The translations under genes and the position numbers were made by a program. The notes below the pieces were generated by a model. That model was not told where the DNA came from. It did not search any database and saw only the letters and a list, made by a program, of their open reading frames with translations. From an uncultured Collinsella sp. (GTDB lineage: Bacteria > Actinomycetota > Coriobacteriia > Coriobacteriales > Coriobacteriaceae): 64,000 nucleotides of DNA. The stretch spans positions 47,787 through 111,786 of the forward strand of contig CABUZK010000003.1 in assembly GCA_902496115.1 (NCBI GenBank), given 5' to 3'. Of the stretch, positions 1 through 8,230 are shown one piece after another. Positions within the stretch are counted from its first letter, which is position 1; every line of letters starts with the position of its first letter.

Positions 1-21
1 CCTGTCCCCATTGTGGTGGTT

Positions 22-603
22 TTAGGCGAGAAGGTCGGGGAACCAGGTTGGCTTGGGTTGGTTGGGTGTGCGCTCGGCTAGGACCAGTTCCATCCAGCAC
101 ATGTCGTACCAGCGGCCGAACTTTTGGGCACAGCGGTCGAAGGCGCCCACCAGGCGATATCCCATATGGGCATGGAAGTCCTGACTGTTATGCGTCAGAT
201 ACTCGTCGTCCTTGTCGTGCGGCACGGCGATGAGGGCGCACATGTTGGTGATGCCCATCGCGATCAGGCATTGCTTGAGCGCGTCATGCAGCTTGCGGCC
301 CAGTCCGCCATGACGCACGTCGCGCGCCAGGTAGATCGACGTCTCGACCGACCAGTCATATGCCTCGCGGCTGTTAAGCGGACTCACATAGGCATAGCCT
401 ACCGGATGCCCGTCCAGCTCCATCACCAAATACGGATAGCGCCTGAGCGTACGCTCGATGCGCCCGGCGAACTCCTCAACGCTCGGCACCTCGTATTCGC
501 AGGTAATCGCCGTCTGGCGCACATACGGCTCATAGATAGCAAGCAACGCCGACGCGTCTTCGGGCGTCGCCAGGCGGATCGTCGGCTCGGACATCTCGGT
601 CAT
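22..603 (-). CDS. GNAT-family N-acetyltransferase (phosphinothricin acetyltransferase-like)
   Basis: A 193-residue protein with the single GNAT fold expected for a small-molecule N-acetyltransferase using acetyl-CoA. The acetyl-CoA pyrophosphate-binding motif RHGGLG lies near residue 95, and the N-terminal stretch (IRLATPEDASALLAIYEPY) is typical of the phosphinothricin/methionine sulfoximine acetyltransferase branch. The substrate cannot be read from sequence. I start it at the ATG at 603, because GGGGAGAAGGG lies just upstream; the longer open frame back to 672 would run through a terminator hairpin. It follows the threonine aldolase gene on the same strand, separated by that hairpin. Confidence 0.9.
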   Translation of the reverse strand: MTEMSEPTIRLATPEDASALLAIYEPYVRQTAITCEYEVPSVEEFAGRIERTLRRYPYLVMELDGHPVGYAYVSPLNSREAYDWSVETSIYLARDVRHGGLGRKLHDALKQCLIAMGITNMCALIAVPHDKDDEYLTHNSQDFHAHMGYRLVGAFDRCAQKFGRWYDMCWMELVLAERTPNQPKPTWFPDLLA

Positions 604-618
604 ACAACCCTTCTCCCC

Positions 619-663
619 CAAAAGCAAAGGCCGCCCTGCGCCAAATCCAAGCGCAAGGCGGCC
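619..663 (-). terminator. Rho-independent terminator after the aldolase gene, directly ahead of the GNAT gene
   Basis: Thirteen-base arms (629-641 and 651-663, one G-T mismatch) with a 9-nt loop, followed on the minus strand by TTTGCTTTT. The T-run ends only about 15 nt before the GNAT start codon, leaving no room for a separate promoter. Confidence 0.75.
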
Positions 664-681
664 CCTCGTCATTACATCAGG

Positions 682-1707
682 CTACAGGACAGCCGCCAAC
701 GCGTCGATATCCTCCTGTGTCGTGGCCCAGCTGGTGCAAAAACGCACCACCGTGTGGGTTTCGTCGTACTTTTCCCAGTACTCGATCGCCGCATGCTCGC
801 GAATGCGGGCCATGTCCTCGTTGGGCAGAATCACAAACTGCTGGTTGGTCGGCGTCTCCAAAAAGAACTGGTAACCGCGCTCGTGCAGCACACGGCGTAG
901 CGCCTGGGCCGTCTCGATCGCCTGTCGACCAATCTCAAAATACAGCCCATCGGTAAAAAGCGCCTCAAACTGCACGCCCGTCAGGCGGCCTTTGGCAAGC
1001 AGCGCGCCGTGTTGCTTAATGCGAGGAATGGGATGCGCCGGGGCGTGCATGCCGCAAAACACCACGGCCTCGCCGCACAGAGCGCCGCACTTGGTGCCGC
1101 CGATGTAGAACACGTCGCACAGCTGCGCCAGCTCGGGCAGGGTAATGTCGCACTCATCGGCCGCCAGCGCATAGGCCAGGCGAGCACCGTCCACAAACAG
1201 CGGAATCTCATGCTTCTGGCACACCGCGTGAATCGCCGCGAGCTCGGCCTTGGAGTACAGTGTGCCATACTCGGTCGATAGGCTCACGTACACGGCACCC
1301 GGGAACACCGTGTGCTCGTAGCTCTCGTTTTCGTAGAACACCTGGATATGGTTCTCGAGGTCCTCGGCGTGCATCTTGCCCTCGTAGCCGGGAATGGTGA
1401 GCACCTTGTGGCCGCCAAACTCGATAGCGCCCGCCTCATGGCAGGCGACGTGGCCAGTCTCGGCAGCAACGACGCCCTCGTAGGGCGCAAGCAGCATGTC
1501 GATCACCGTCGCGTTGGCCTGCGTGCCGCCCACCAGAAAAAACACGTCGGCATCGGGAGCCTGGCAGGCCTCGCGGATAAGCTGCTTGGCACGCTCGGTG
1601 TGTGCATCGGTACCGTAGCCGGGCTGCGGCTCCATATTGGTGTCGACGAGCGCCTGCAGCACTGCCGGATGTGCGCCGTGGGAATAGTCGTTGTTAAACG
1701 CGAGCAT
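682..1707 (-). CDS. ltaE: Low-specificity L-threonine aldolase / beta-eliminating lyase family PLP enzyme
   Basis: A 341-residue fold-type I PLP enzyme that would cleave L-threonine or allo-threonine to glycine and acetaldehyde. The N terminus (NNDYSHGAHPAVLQAL) and the PLP-lysine motif GGTKCGAL near residue 203 are characteristic of the threonine aldolase family, as is the VDGARLAYAL stretch ahead of it. Length matches the family (about 340). I use the ATG at 1707, preceded by AGAGGA at good spacing; the longer frame to 1746 has no ribosome site. Stereospecificity (L-threo or L-allo) cannot be decided. Confidence 0.9.
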   Translation of the reverse strand: MLAFNNDYSHGAHPAVLQALVDTNMEPQPGYGTDAHTERAKQLIREACQAPDADVFFLVGGTQANATVIDMLLAPYEGVVAAETGHVACHEAGAIEFGGHKVLTIPGYEGKMHAEDLENHIQVFYENESYEHTVFPGAVYVSLSTEYGTLYSKAELAAIHAVCQKHEIPLFVDGARLAYALAADECDITLPELAQLCDVFYIGGTKCGALCGEAVVFCGMHAPAHPIPRIKQHGALLAKGRLTGVQFEALFTDGLYFEIGRQAIETAQALRRVLHERGYQFFLETPTNQQFVILPNEDMARIREHAAIEYWEKYDETHTVVRFCTSWATTQEDIDALAAVL

Positions 1708-1752
1708 GGCAATCCTCTCTAGCCGGGCACGGGCCCGATGATTCAAACGGAG

Positions 1753-2616
1753 CTATTGTACGCCGTTGGGATAGGCAACGCGCGCGGCAAGGCACTCAAG
1801 CGCCAACACCAGGGCAAAGCCGCAGCTCACGTCGCTCAAAAAGTGTGCTCCAATCACGATGCGCCCAAACGCGACGAGCGCCGCGACCACAGCTGCCGTC
1901 CAAAAGACCACGCGGCGACGCGACGGCTTTTCCTTAAAGGCCGCCGCGGGAAGCCCGGCGAGCATAAGGCCGATCGCCGCGTGCGCCGTGTGTCCGCTCG
2001 CAAACGACTTAAAGCCGTCCTTGACTACACCGGCGGCAATATAGACCCACTTGCCGGGGTTGCCGATCACCCACCACGGCTGAAACTCGAGCCCTTGCGT
2101 CACCTCGATTACACGCATGCGAGGGCGCGACCACAGCGGCTTGACGATCACGTTGAGGATAATGGCCTGAGCGACCCACACAGCAAGTACCATCAACGCC
2201 CAGCGCGTGAGCTCGTCGGACTCGGTCGTGCGCGTGAGGCGATAGACGATAAGGTTGGCGGCGATCACCAGCACAAACGTCAGCACCAACTGAACAGCGA
2301 TGAGTTTGCCGCCAACCTTCAGGGACGAGACGATCTCGTAGCCGGCCAGGCCAACGTTGACGAGGATGCCGAGCACGGCGAACCATTTGCTCTCCCTGGA
2401 GTCGGGACGCACCGCGCGCACGAGCATAACGCCCGCGACGCTCGCCGTCAGTTCAAACGGCAGCTCGCCGGCGGCCTCGATAAAGCGGCCGTACATGCTG
2501 CCGACGTTGAACAGCGCACTCGAGATCTGATAATCGAAGAAACTGCCCACGCCCAGACAAAGGCACAGGACAACCGCGATAATGGCAACATCTTTCTTAT
2601 AGATGTATCCGAACAT
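1753..2616 (-). CDS. PAP2-superfamily membrane phosphatase
   Basis: A 287-residue integral membrane protein with about six hydrophobic segments. The three PAP2 acid phosphatase motifs are visible: KPLWSRPR (about residue 157), ASGH (about 207, in place of PSGH) and GRIVIGAHFLSD (about 255). Members dephosphorylate lipid phosphates such as phosphatidylglycerol phosphate or undecaprenyl pyrophosphate; the exact substrate is unknown. The ATG at 2616 follows AAAGGAAAGC. It lies downstream of mfd on the same strand, with an 11-bp perfect hairpin between them. Confidence 0.88.
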   Translation of the reverse strand: MFGYIYKKDVAIIAVVLCLCLGVGSFFDYQISSALFNVGSMYGRFIEAAGELPFELTASVAGVMLVRAVRPDSRESKWFAVLGILVNVGLAGYEIVSSLKVGGKLIAVQLVLTFVLVIAANLIVYRLTRTTESDELTRWALMVLAVWVAQAIILNVIVKPLWSRPRMRVIEVTQGLEFQPWWVIGNPGKWVYIAAGVVKDGFKSFASGHTAHAAIGLMLAGLPAAAFKEKPSRRRVVFWTAAVVAALVAFGRIVIGAHFLSDVSCGFALVLALECLAARVAYPNGVQ

Positions 2617-2651
2617 GCTTTCCTTTCGATGGGGCCAGAATCAACCTGCAA

Positions 2652-2685
2652 CGTGGCGGGGCAAAGATGACTCCGCCCCGCCACG
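2652..2685 (-). terminator. GC hairpin between mfd and the PAP2 gene
   Basis: Perfect 11-bp stem (2652-2662 with 2675-2685) directly after the mfd stop codon. No good T-run follows on the minus strand, so it may be a weak terminator or an RNA-stabilising/processing hairpin. It ends about 35 nt ahead of the PAP2 start. Confidence 0.5.
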
Positions 2686-2696
2686 CCCCTTACTTG

Positions 2697-5600
2697 TTAG
2701 TCATCGTCACTCGCGCCTAATTGCTGCAGCAGCATGAGCGCCGCCGCCACGGGACCGGTACCGTCGTTGGCGTCGAGGCCGCGACCCAGGCCGCTGCCCG
2801 CACCGGCGCCCGCCTTGTAGGGCACCGACAGCTTGCGGCTCTTGGGGAAGTTCACCGCGCCATAGCGGGTCTTAAGCTCAAAGGCCACCTTCTTGGGCAC
2901 GTCGACGCCCAAAAACGTGATGCGACCGCCACTGAGCGTAACGCTCTCGAGCCCCAGGCGCTCGCCGCGAATGCGGATTCGTGCGCGGTTAAACAGGTTG
3001 AGTCCCGCCAACGGCAGCTCGCCATGCGCGGCCTCGGTCTCTTCCTGCACCTCATCGATGCTCTCCAGGTCCTCGGCCGCTGCGAGCTTACGGTACACGA
3101 GCACGCGCTGATCCACCGCCGGCAGGTACTCCTCGGACAAGAAGTAATCGGCAGGCAGGTTAATGCCCACGCTCGCCGCTTCCACGCCGGCGTCGTCATC
3201 GCCGCGCGCCTCGGCTACCGCCTGGCCCAACATCTGCGTAAACAGGTCAAAGCCCACGCTCGACAGGTTGCCGTGCTGCTCGGCTCCCATAAGCGAACCG
3301 GCGCCGCGAATCTCTAGGTCGCGCATGGCGATGCGCATGCCGCTGCCCAGGTCCTGGAACTCGGAAAGTGCGGTCAGGCGCGCCGTGGCCTCCTCGGTAA
3401 GTGGCAGCTCGCCCGGGAACATAAAGTACGCGTAGGCCTGCGTGGCAGAGCGACCCACACGGCCCTTGAGCTGGTAAAGCTGCGCCAGACCAAGACGCTG
3501 CGAATCCTCGATGATGAGCGTGTTGGCAGTCGCGTTATCGATGCCGCTCTCCACGATGGTCGTGGCGATGAGCACGTCGATCTTTTTGGTCGCGAACTCG
3601 ATCATCACGTCCTCGACCTCGCGCGGGCTCATCTTGCCGTGCGCCACGCCCACGCGTGCCTCGGGCGCGGCCTCGTGCACGCGCGCCACGGCGTCGTCGA
3701 TGGTTTTGACGCGGTTGGACACGTAGTACACCTGACCGCCGCGACCAACCTCCAGGCGAATCGCCGCGCTCACCACGTCGGGGTCGTACTCCCCCACGTG
3801 CACGATCACGGGACGACGCCCAGTCGGCGGCGTGGTGATAAGGCTCATGTCGCGCACGCCGCTCATGGCCATCTGCATGGTTCGCGGAATCGGCGTTGCC
3901 GAAAGCGTGAGCACGTCAATCTGCTCGCGCAGGTTTTTGAGCTGCTCCTTGTGCTGCACGCCAAAGCGCTGCTCCTCGTCAATGATCACCAGGCCCAGGT
4001 TCTTGGGGTTCACGTCGGCCGAAAGCAGACGATGCGTGCCGATAAGCACGTCGATCATGCCCTCGGCAAACGCCTTGAGTGCGCGCTTTTGCTGCGCCGG
4101 CGTACGGAAGCGGCTGAGCACCTCGACCTCGAGGCCAAACGGGGCAAAGCGCTCAAAGAACGTCTCGTAGTGCTGCTGAGCCAGAATGGTCGTGGGGCAG
4201 AGCACCATGACCTGGCGGCCGGAGTCAACGCACTTAAACGCCGCGCGCAGGGCGACCTCGGTCTTGCCAAAGCCCACATCGCCGCACAGCAGGCGGTCCA
4301 TAGGCTTGGGCGCCTCCATGTCGGCCTTAATGTCGGCGATGGCCTCCAGCTGGTCGCGCGTCTCGTCGTAAGGGAAGCTCTGCTCCATCTCGATCTGCTC
4401 GGGCGTGTCGGGCGGGCAGGCGATACCGGTAATCGACGAGCGGCGCGTATACAGGTCGACCAGGTCGAACGCCAGCTTTTTGGCGTTCTTGCGCGCTTTG
4501 TTGGTGGCACGCGTCCAGTCGGCGGTGTTGAGCCTGGTCAGGCGCGGCTTATCGCCGTCGGGGCCAACATAGCGTGTGATGCGGTCGACCTGCTCCAGCG
4601 GCACGTAGAGCTTGTCGCCGTCGGCATATTCCAGCAAAAAGTAGTCGCGCTCCTTGCCGCCCACTTCCTGGCGCGCGATCTCGCTAAAGAGCGCGATGCC
4701 GTGAGTGGCGTGCACCACGTAGTCACCCGGCTTAAACGGGAAGGTAATCTGCGTAATGTCCACCTTGCGACGGCTGCGCGCGCGGTTGGCGTCCATGCGG
4801 GCATTGAGGTCGGCAATGGAGAACACGGCCAGGTTGGCATCGGGCACCACCACGCCCTGCGGCAGGGCGGCATCGACAAAGGTCACGCGCCCGCGCGAGA
4901 TGGTGGGCACGGCGGCACCGGCGGCAGCCTGGGCGGCACCCGCCTCGAGTGAGCGGGCGTTGAGCGCATCTGCCTTGCGCTCGCGAATGGAAGCATGGGC
5001 CTCCTGGCGGGCGGCGCGATCGGCAGAATCCGCCGCTGCAACGCGCACATGGTCGCCAATGACGCCTGCGTTTTCGGGCGCGGCCGTTAGCGATTCCTCA
5101 AAGGTAATGCCCTCGTCACCAAAGGTGAGCTCCATCGACTCGCGCGCACCGCGGTCGGGGATGGCAAACACGCAGGCGTAGCGCTTGCCCACGACTTCCT
5201 GAATGCGCGTCATAAAGCGATTGTCCGAGCCTGCGATGGCTGGCTGCTCAATCTTGAGCTCGGCCGTCACCGCACCGCCGGCACGGATGAGGCTTACGTA
5301 GTTCAGGCGCTGCTGGGCACCAAAGTCGAGCTGCTGGGCGCGCACGTACAAGCCGTCTAGACGGTCAACCCCCGCCTCGCCGGCACGGGTCTCGATATCC
5401 TCGTAGGCGCGCAGGCAGTCGTCGAACAGCGAGCGCGGCTCGGACAGCACCACGAGCGCCTTGCCACTCACGTGCGACAGCGGGCTCACGGTTTGGCCGT
5501 ACATCACCGGCAAAAAGCGGTCGAGCTCGGGCGTGACGATGCGCGCATCCACCATCTCGAGCAGCGCTGCTAGTTTGCTGTCGTCCTGGCTGGCGCGATA

Positions 5601-6329
5601 GAGCGCCACATGCATGTTGTGGACGGCCTCGTCGGTGAGCGCCAGCTCACGGCAGGGGAAAATCTCGATACTGTCCTCGTTGCCGATGGTCTGGCCCGTT
5701 GAACTCACCATGCGGCGGATGCGGTCGATCTCGTCGCCAAAGAACTCAATGCGCACGGGCGCCTTTTCCTGCGCGGGAAACACCTCGACGGTGTCGCCGT
5801 GCACACGGAACAGACCGGGCGCGTCGGCGGTGCCGGCATTGGTGTAGCCCATGCCCACCAGGCGCTGCGGCACCTCGTCAAAAGGGATCTCCTCGCCCAC
5901 GGCGAAGATCGTGGACTCCCAGTAACGGCTCTCGACCGGCGGCACGCAGCGCAGCAGCGCGCGAGCCGAGGCGACCATGATGCAGTTGTCCCCGCGTACG
6001 ATGCGTCCGAGCGCCTCGCAGCGCTGGGCCACCACGGCGTCGTCGGGCGCCTGTTCGCGCCAAGGGTAGTCCTTACGCTCGGGAAAACGGCACACGTGTG
6101 CCAGGCCCACATAAGCGGCAAGGCTGCGCGCGGCGCGATCGGCCGCGTCCTCGCCGCTCACAATGTAGACCGTGGGGCGCGGACGGCGCGCAAACTGGGC
6201 TGCCGCCATAAGCGTGCGACCCGACTGCGACACGGCCAGCGTCACGTCCTCGCCGGCATCGAGTCCGGCCTCGACGGTCTGCAGCGCCTCGGCAGTGTAG
6301 AGCTGCGCGGCTATACGGTGAATGAGCAT
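2697..6329 (-). CDS. mfd: Mfd transcription-repair coupling factor
   Basis: A 1210-residue superfamily-2 DNA translocase that removes RNA polymerase stalled at lesions and recruits UvrA. Domain order is canonical: UvrB-like N-terminal region (about 1-350), RNA-polymerase-interacting Tudor domain (about 515-600, FKPGDYVVHATHGIALF), Walker A GDVGFGKTE (about 685), Walker B IIDEEQRFGV (about 784), RecG-like translocation region and C-terminal TRCF domain. The ATG at 6329 is preceded by GGAGGA; the 27-bp longer frame is unlikely. The C terminus is Gly/Ala rich. A terminator-like hairpin stands about 25 nt ahead of the start codon. Confidence 0.97.
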   Translation of the reverse strand: MLIHRIAAQLYTAEALQTVEAGLDAGEDVTLAVSQSGRTLMAAAQFARRPRPTVYIVSGEDAADRAARSLAAYVGLAHVCRFPERKDYPWREQAPDDAVVAQRCEALGRIVRGDNCIMVASARALLRCVPPVESRYWESTIFAVGEEIPFDEVPQRLVGMGYTNAGTADAPGLFRVHGDTVEVFPAQEKAPVRIEFFGDEIDRIRRMVSSTGQTIGNEDSIEIFPCRELALTDEAVHNMHVALYRASQDDSKLAALLEMVDARIVTPELDRFLPVMYGQTVSPLSHVSGKALVVLSEPRSLFDDCLRAYEDIETRAGEAGVDRLDGLYVRAQQLDFGAQQRLNYVSLIRAGGAVTAELKIEQPAIAGSDNRFMTRIQEVVGKRYACVFAIPDRGARESMELTFGDEGITFEESLTAAPENAGVIGDHVRVAAADSADRAARQEAHASIRERKADALNARSLEAGAAQAAAGAAVPTISRGRVTFVDAALPQGVVVPDANLAVFSIADLNARMDANRARSRRKVDITQITFPFKPGDYVVHATHGIALFSEIARQEVGGKERDYFLLEYADGDKLYVPLEQVDRITRYVGPDGDKPRLTRLNTADWTRATNKARKNAKKLAFDLVDLYTRRSSITGIACPPDTPEQIEMEQSFPYDETRDQLEAIADIKADMEAPKPMDRLLCGDVGFGKTEVALRAAFKCVDSGRQVMVLCPTTILAQQHYETFFERFAPFGLEVEVLSRFRTPAQQKRALKAFAEGMIDVLIGTHRLLSADVNPKNLGLVIIDEEQRFGVQHKEQLKNLREQIDVLTLSATPIPRTMQMAMSGVRDMSLITTPPTGRRPVIVHVGEYDPDVVSAAIRLEVGRGGQVYYVSNRVKTIDDAVARVHEAAPEARVGVAHGKMSPREVEDVMIEFATKKIDVLIATTIVESGIDNATANTLIIEDSQRLGLAQLYQLKGRVGRSATQAYAYFMFPGELPLTEEATARLTALSEFQDLGSGMRIAMRDLEIRGAGSLMGAEQHGNLSSVGFDLFTQMLGQAVAEARGDDDAGVEAASVGINLPADYFLSEEYLPAVDQRVLVYRKLAAAEDLESIDEVQEETEAAHGELPLAGLNLFNRARIRIRGERLGLESVTLSGGRITFLGVDVPKKVAFELKTRYGAVNFPKSRKLSVPYKAGAGAGSGLGRGLDANDGTGPVAAALMLLQQLGASDDD

Positions 6330-6354
6330 GCTGTTCCTCCGGCATTGCAACGCC

Positions 6355-6382
6355 AAAAGCCCGCCGGGGCAAGCTCGGCGGG
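6355..6382 (-). terminator. Terminator-like hairpin in the mfd leader
   Basis: Stem CCCGCCG/CGGCGGG (6360-6366 with 6376-6382), loop of 9 nt, followed on the minus strand by CTTTTGG. It lies about 170 nt beyond the end of the ATP-grasp gene but only about 25 nt upstream of the mfd ATG, so it could act as a terminator for the upstream gene or as an attenuator of mfd. Confidence 0.65.
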
Positions 6383-6427
6383 TCGTACGTCAAATTCGTT
6401 GTCTGTCATGGTAGCGCATGGAGAGGA

Positions 6428-6471
6428 CTCCTGCTCAAGCGTACGCCCAGCCCCGCAACAAAAACGCCAGA
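6428..6471. repeat. 44-bp direct repeat, copy 1 (mfd-proximal)
   Basis: Matches 8141-8184 in the same orientation at 43 of 44 positions. In copy 2 the repeat contains one arm and the T-run of a working terminator; here the second arm of that hairpin is missing. The pair brackets the ATP-grasp gene. Confidence 0.9.
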
Positions 6472-6551
6472 TAGAACTGGACTCACCGGCTTCGCCAAAA
6501 TCTCCCCGTCACGTCGAACGCCGCAACCACGGAAGGTGCCCCAAGAAACGG

Positions 6552-8018
6552 CTATTCCTCAAAAAAGCTCGCAACGTTCAAACGGCTCGTCCACTCTCCT
6601 ATGGTGTTGGCAAAGCCGACGCGTGTGTACACGCCCGCAAAACGGCCGCGATACAGGTACAGGCCTTCCATATTAGAAGCAGGCGCAAAACCAAGATCAT
6701 CCACAAGTCCTTTGGGTGCCTCTCCTCGATGCGGCCCATCGACAAGCGTTCCGCGCAAGCAGGGAGTCTGATACTGCTGAGCATACTCCTGCACAATCGC
6801 CCCAGCGGCCGCAGCACGAGCAAGCACCTGGGACCATTCCTGTTCCGTGGCATCCAAACCAGCGACAACGCCAACCGCATTGTAGCCGCCGCACGGCTTG
6901 ACGATCCATCGGTCCTTTTCGGCAAATCTCGACAACTGGGTGCTTTCGTCCAAAATCTCGGTATAGGGCACATGCTCCCGTACAAACGATTGCTCCTCCG
7001 GGCTCAACAAGGACTGACCGGCCCGAGACCACAAAAACGCAAATACGGTCTTAGTCGCACACGGCCACGTTCTAAAACCACCGACGATGCATGCAAGCCC
7101 TTCTTGGGCAGCCTCGATTAAGGCCGAGCGTCCGTCGCACGGCTTATTCCACAGCTCGCCGGTCACCGCGCGCCGCCAGACGCAATCAATAGGACCAGCG
7201 GCATCGCACAGGCACCTAGCACCGCTTTCGCCTTCGCCAATCCGCAGGTCGCGCACATCCGCAAAGCGTGCGACTACACCCCGCCGCCTCATAAGGTCGA
7301 CAAAATGAGCCGCATCTTCCAAGTCGATGCTTTCCGAATAGTCGACGATTGCCACCGAAGCGGGATATATCTTTGATTGCGGTGCATGGGGCCCCTCGTC
7401 AACGCGGACCCCGTCGTCCGATCGTGCACTATCCTCGGTGCGGCGAGGATGGGTCAGCTCCCACTCTGCATAGGTCTCAAACAATGCATCTATCCAGCTA
7501 CCGCACAAATCGTACTGCCGAAAGCCGGGATGATTGGACGCAAACTCCTCAAAGGAAGGTGTCATTCGCACGGCTTGGCAGACCACATCGGTCACTACCA
7601 TTCCAGCGCTGCCATCGGTATTGAGCTCGCAAAACGTATACGACCCGGTGTCCTCGTCAAGAAAGATATCGACGCGCGCAAGGGGAATCTGGCAATCATA
7701 GCCGGCATCCATAGCGCACAGGTCAGCAAAAGCCGGATCCATGCGAAACCACGCACGCACGGACGCATCGGAGCAAAACGCCCGCGTCACCTTGTCCATG
7801 ATGCCGTACATACGCTCGGCGGCCTCTTTAAGAAGCGACGTCATGTTCTTGTCGAATATCTTTGGCGTCAGAGCCCAGGGCGCAGGATCGCCGTGGTAGA
7901 GCGCATGGGTTTGAGACAAGTGCTCGTCGCCTTTGCGACGACCAGGCAGGTCACCTTCGCGCTTGCGCACGATGCGCTCAAAATAATCTTCAAGCTCTCG
8001 CGTCTTCAATGTTGCCAC
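6552..8018 (-). CDS. Glutathionylspermidine-synthase-like circularly permuted ATP-grasp protein
   Basis: About 488 residues. The stretch IPLARVDIFLDEDTGSYTF followed by CELNTDGSAGM (about residues 115-145) and the C-terminal DRWIVKPCGGYNAVGVV (about 365-385) match the family with the permuted ATP-grasp fold of glutathionylspermidine synthase, which ligates a carboxylate to an amine using ATP. The substrate is unknown; coriobacteria are not known for trypanothione chemistry. The first ATG (8030) has no ribosome site, whereas GGAGGG lies 4 nt before a GTG at 8018, so I choose GTG. Base composition is somewhat lower in GC than mfd, and the gene sits between 44-bp direct repeats, which hints at acquisition as a cassette. 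Confidence 0.82.
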   Translation of the reverse strand: MATLKTRELEDYFERIVRKREGDLPGRRKGDEHLSQTHALYHGDPAPWALTPKIFDKNMTSLLKEAAERMYGIMDKVTRAFCSDASVRAWFRMDPAFADLCAMDAGYDCQIPLARVDIFLDEDTGSYTFCELNTDGSAGMVVTDVVCQAVRMTPSFEEFASNHPGFRQYDLCGSWIDALFETYAEWELTHPRRTEDSARSDDGVRVDEGPHAPQSKIYPASVAIVDYSESIDLEDAAHFVDLMRRRGVVARFADVRDLRIGEGESGARCLCDAAGPIDCVWRRAVTGELWNKPCDGRSALIEAAQEGLACIVGGFRTWPCATKTVFAFLWSRAGQSLLSPEEQSFVREHVPYTEILDESTQLSRFAEKDRWIVKPCGGYNAVGVVAGLDATEQEWSQVLARAAAAGAIVQEYAQQYQTPCLRGTLVDGPHRGEAPKGLVDDLGFAPASNMEGLYLYRGRFAGVYTRVGFANTIGEWTSRLNVASFFEE

Positions 8019-8140
8019 GTTGCCCTCCATTGCTTGTTTTTTTGCTCATGCTACGCCAGCACGCCACGACTTCGGCACGCTTGAATAGCCTTCTAAATTA
8101 GCAACACATTTTTGCATGAGGCAGCGGGAGGTAACATATA

Positions 8141-8184
8141 CTCCAGCTCAAGCGTACGCCCAGCCCCGCAACAAAAACGCCAGA
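8141..8184. repeat. 44-bp direct repeat, copy 2
   Basis: Partner of 6428-6471 (one mismatch). It overlaps one arm and the T-run of the terminator at 8173-8203 and continues about 30 bp beyond it. Recombination between the copies would remove exactly the ATP-grasp gene. Confidence 0.9.
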
Positions 8185-8203
8185 CGGACGAGCCGCCTGG
8201 CGT
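8173..8203 (-). terminator. Terminator of the zinc-ribbon protein gene
   Basis: Eleven-base arms (8177-8187 with 8193-8203, one G-T pair), 5-nt loop, then GTTTTTG on the minus strand, 28 bp after the stop codon at 8231. Confidence 0.85.
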
Positions 8204-8230
8204 GATGGAGACAAATTCTAATTCCGAAAT

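Noticed and set aside
1..21. REP-like fragment at the window start
   Set aside because: CTGTCCCCATTG resembles the GTCCCCAATG module, but only 21 bp are visible, so it cannot be judged.
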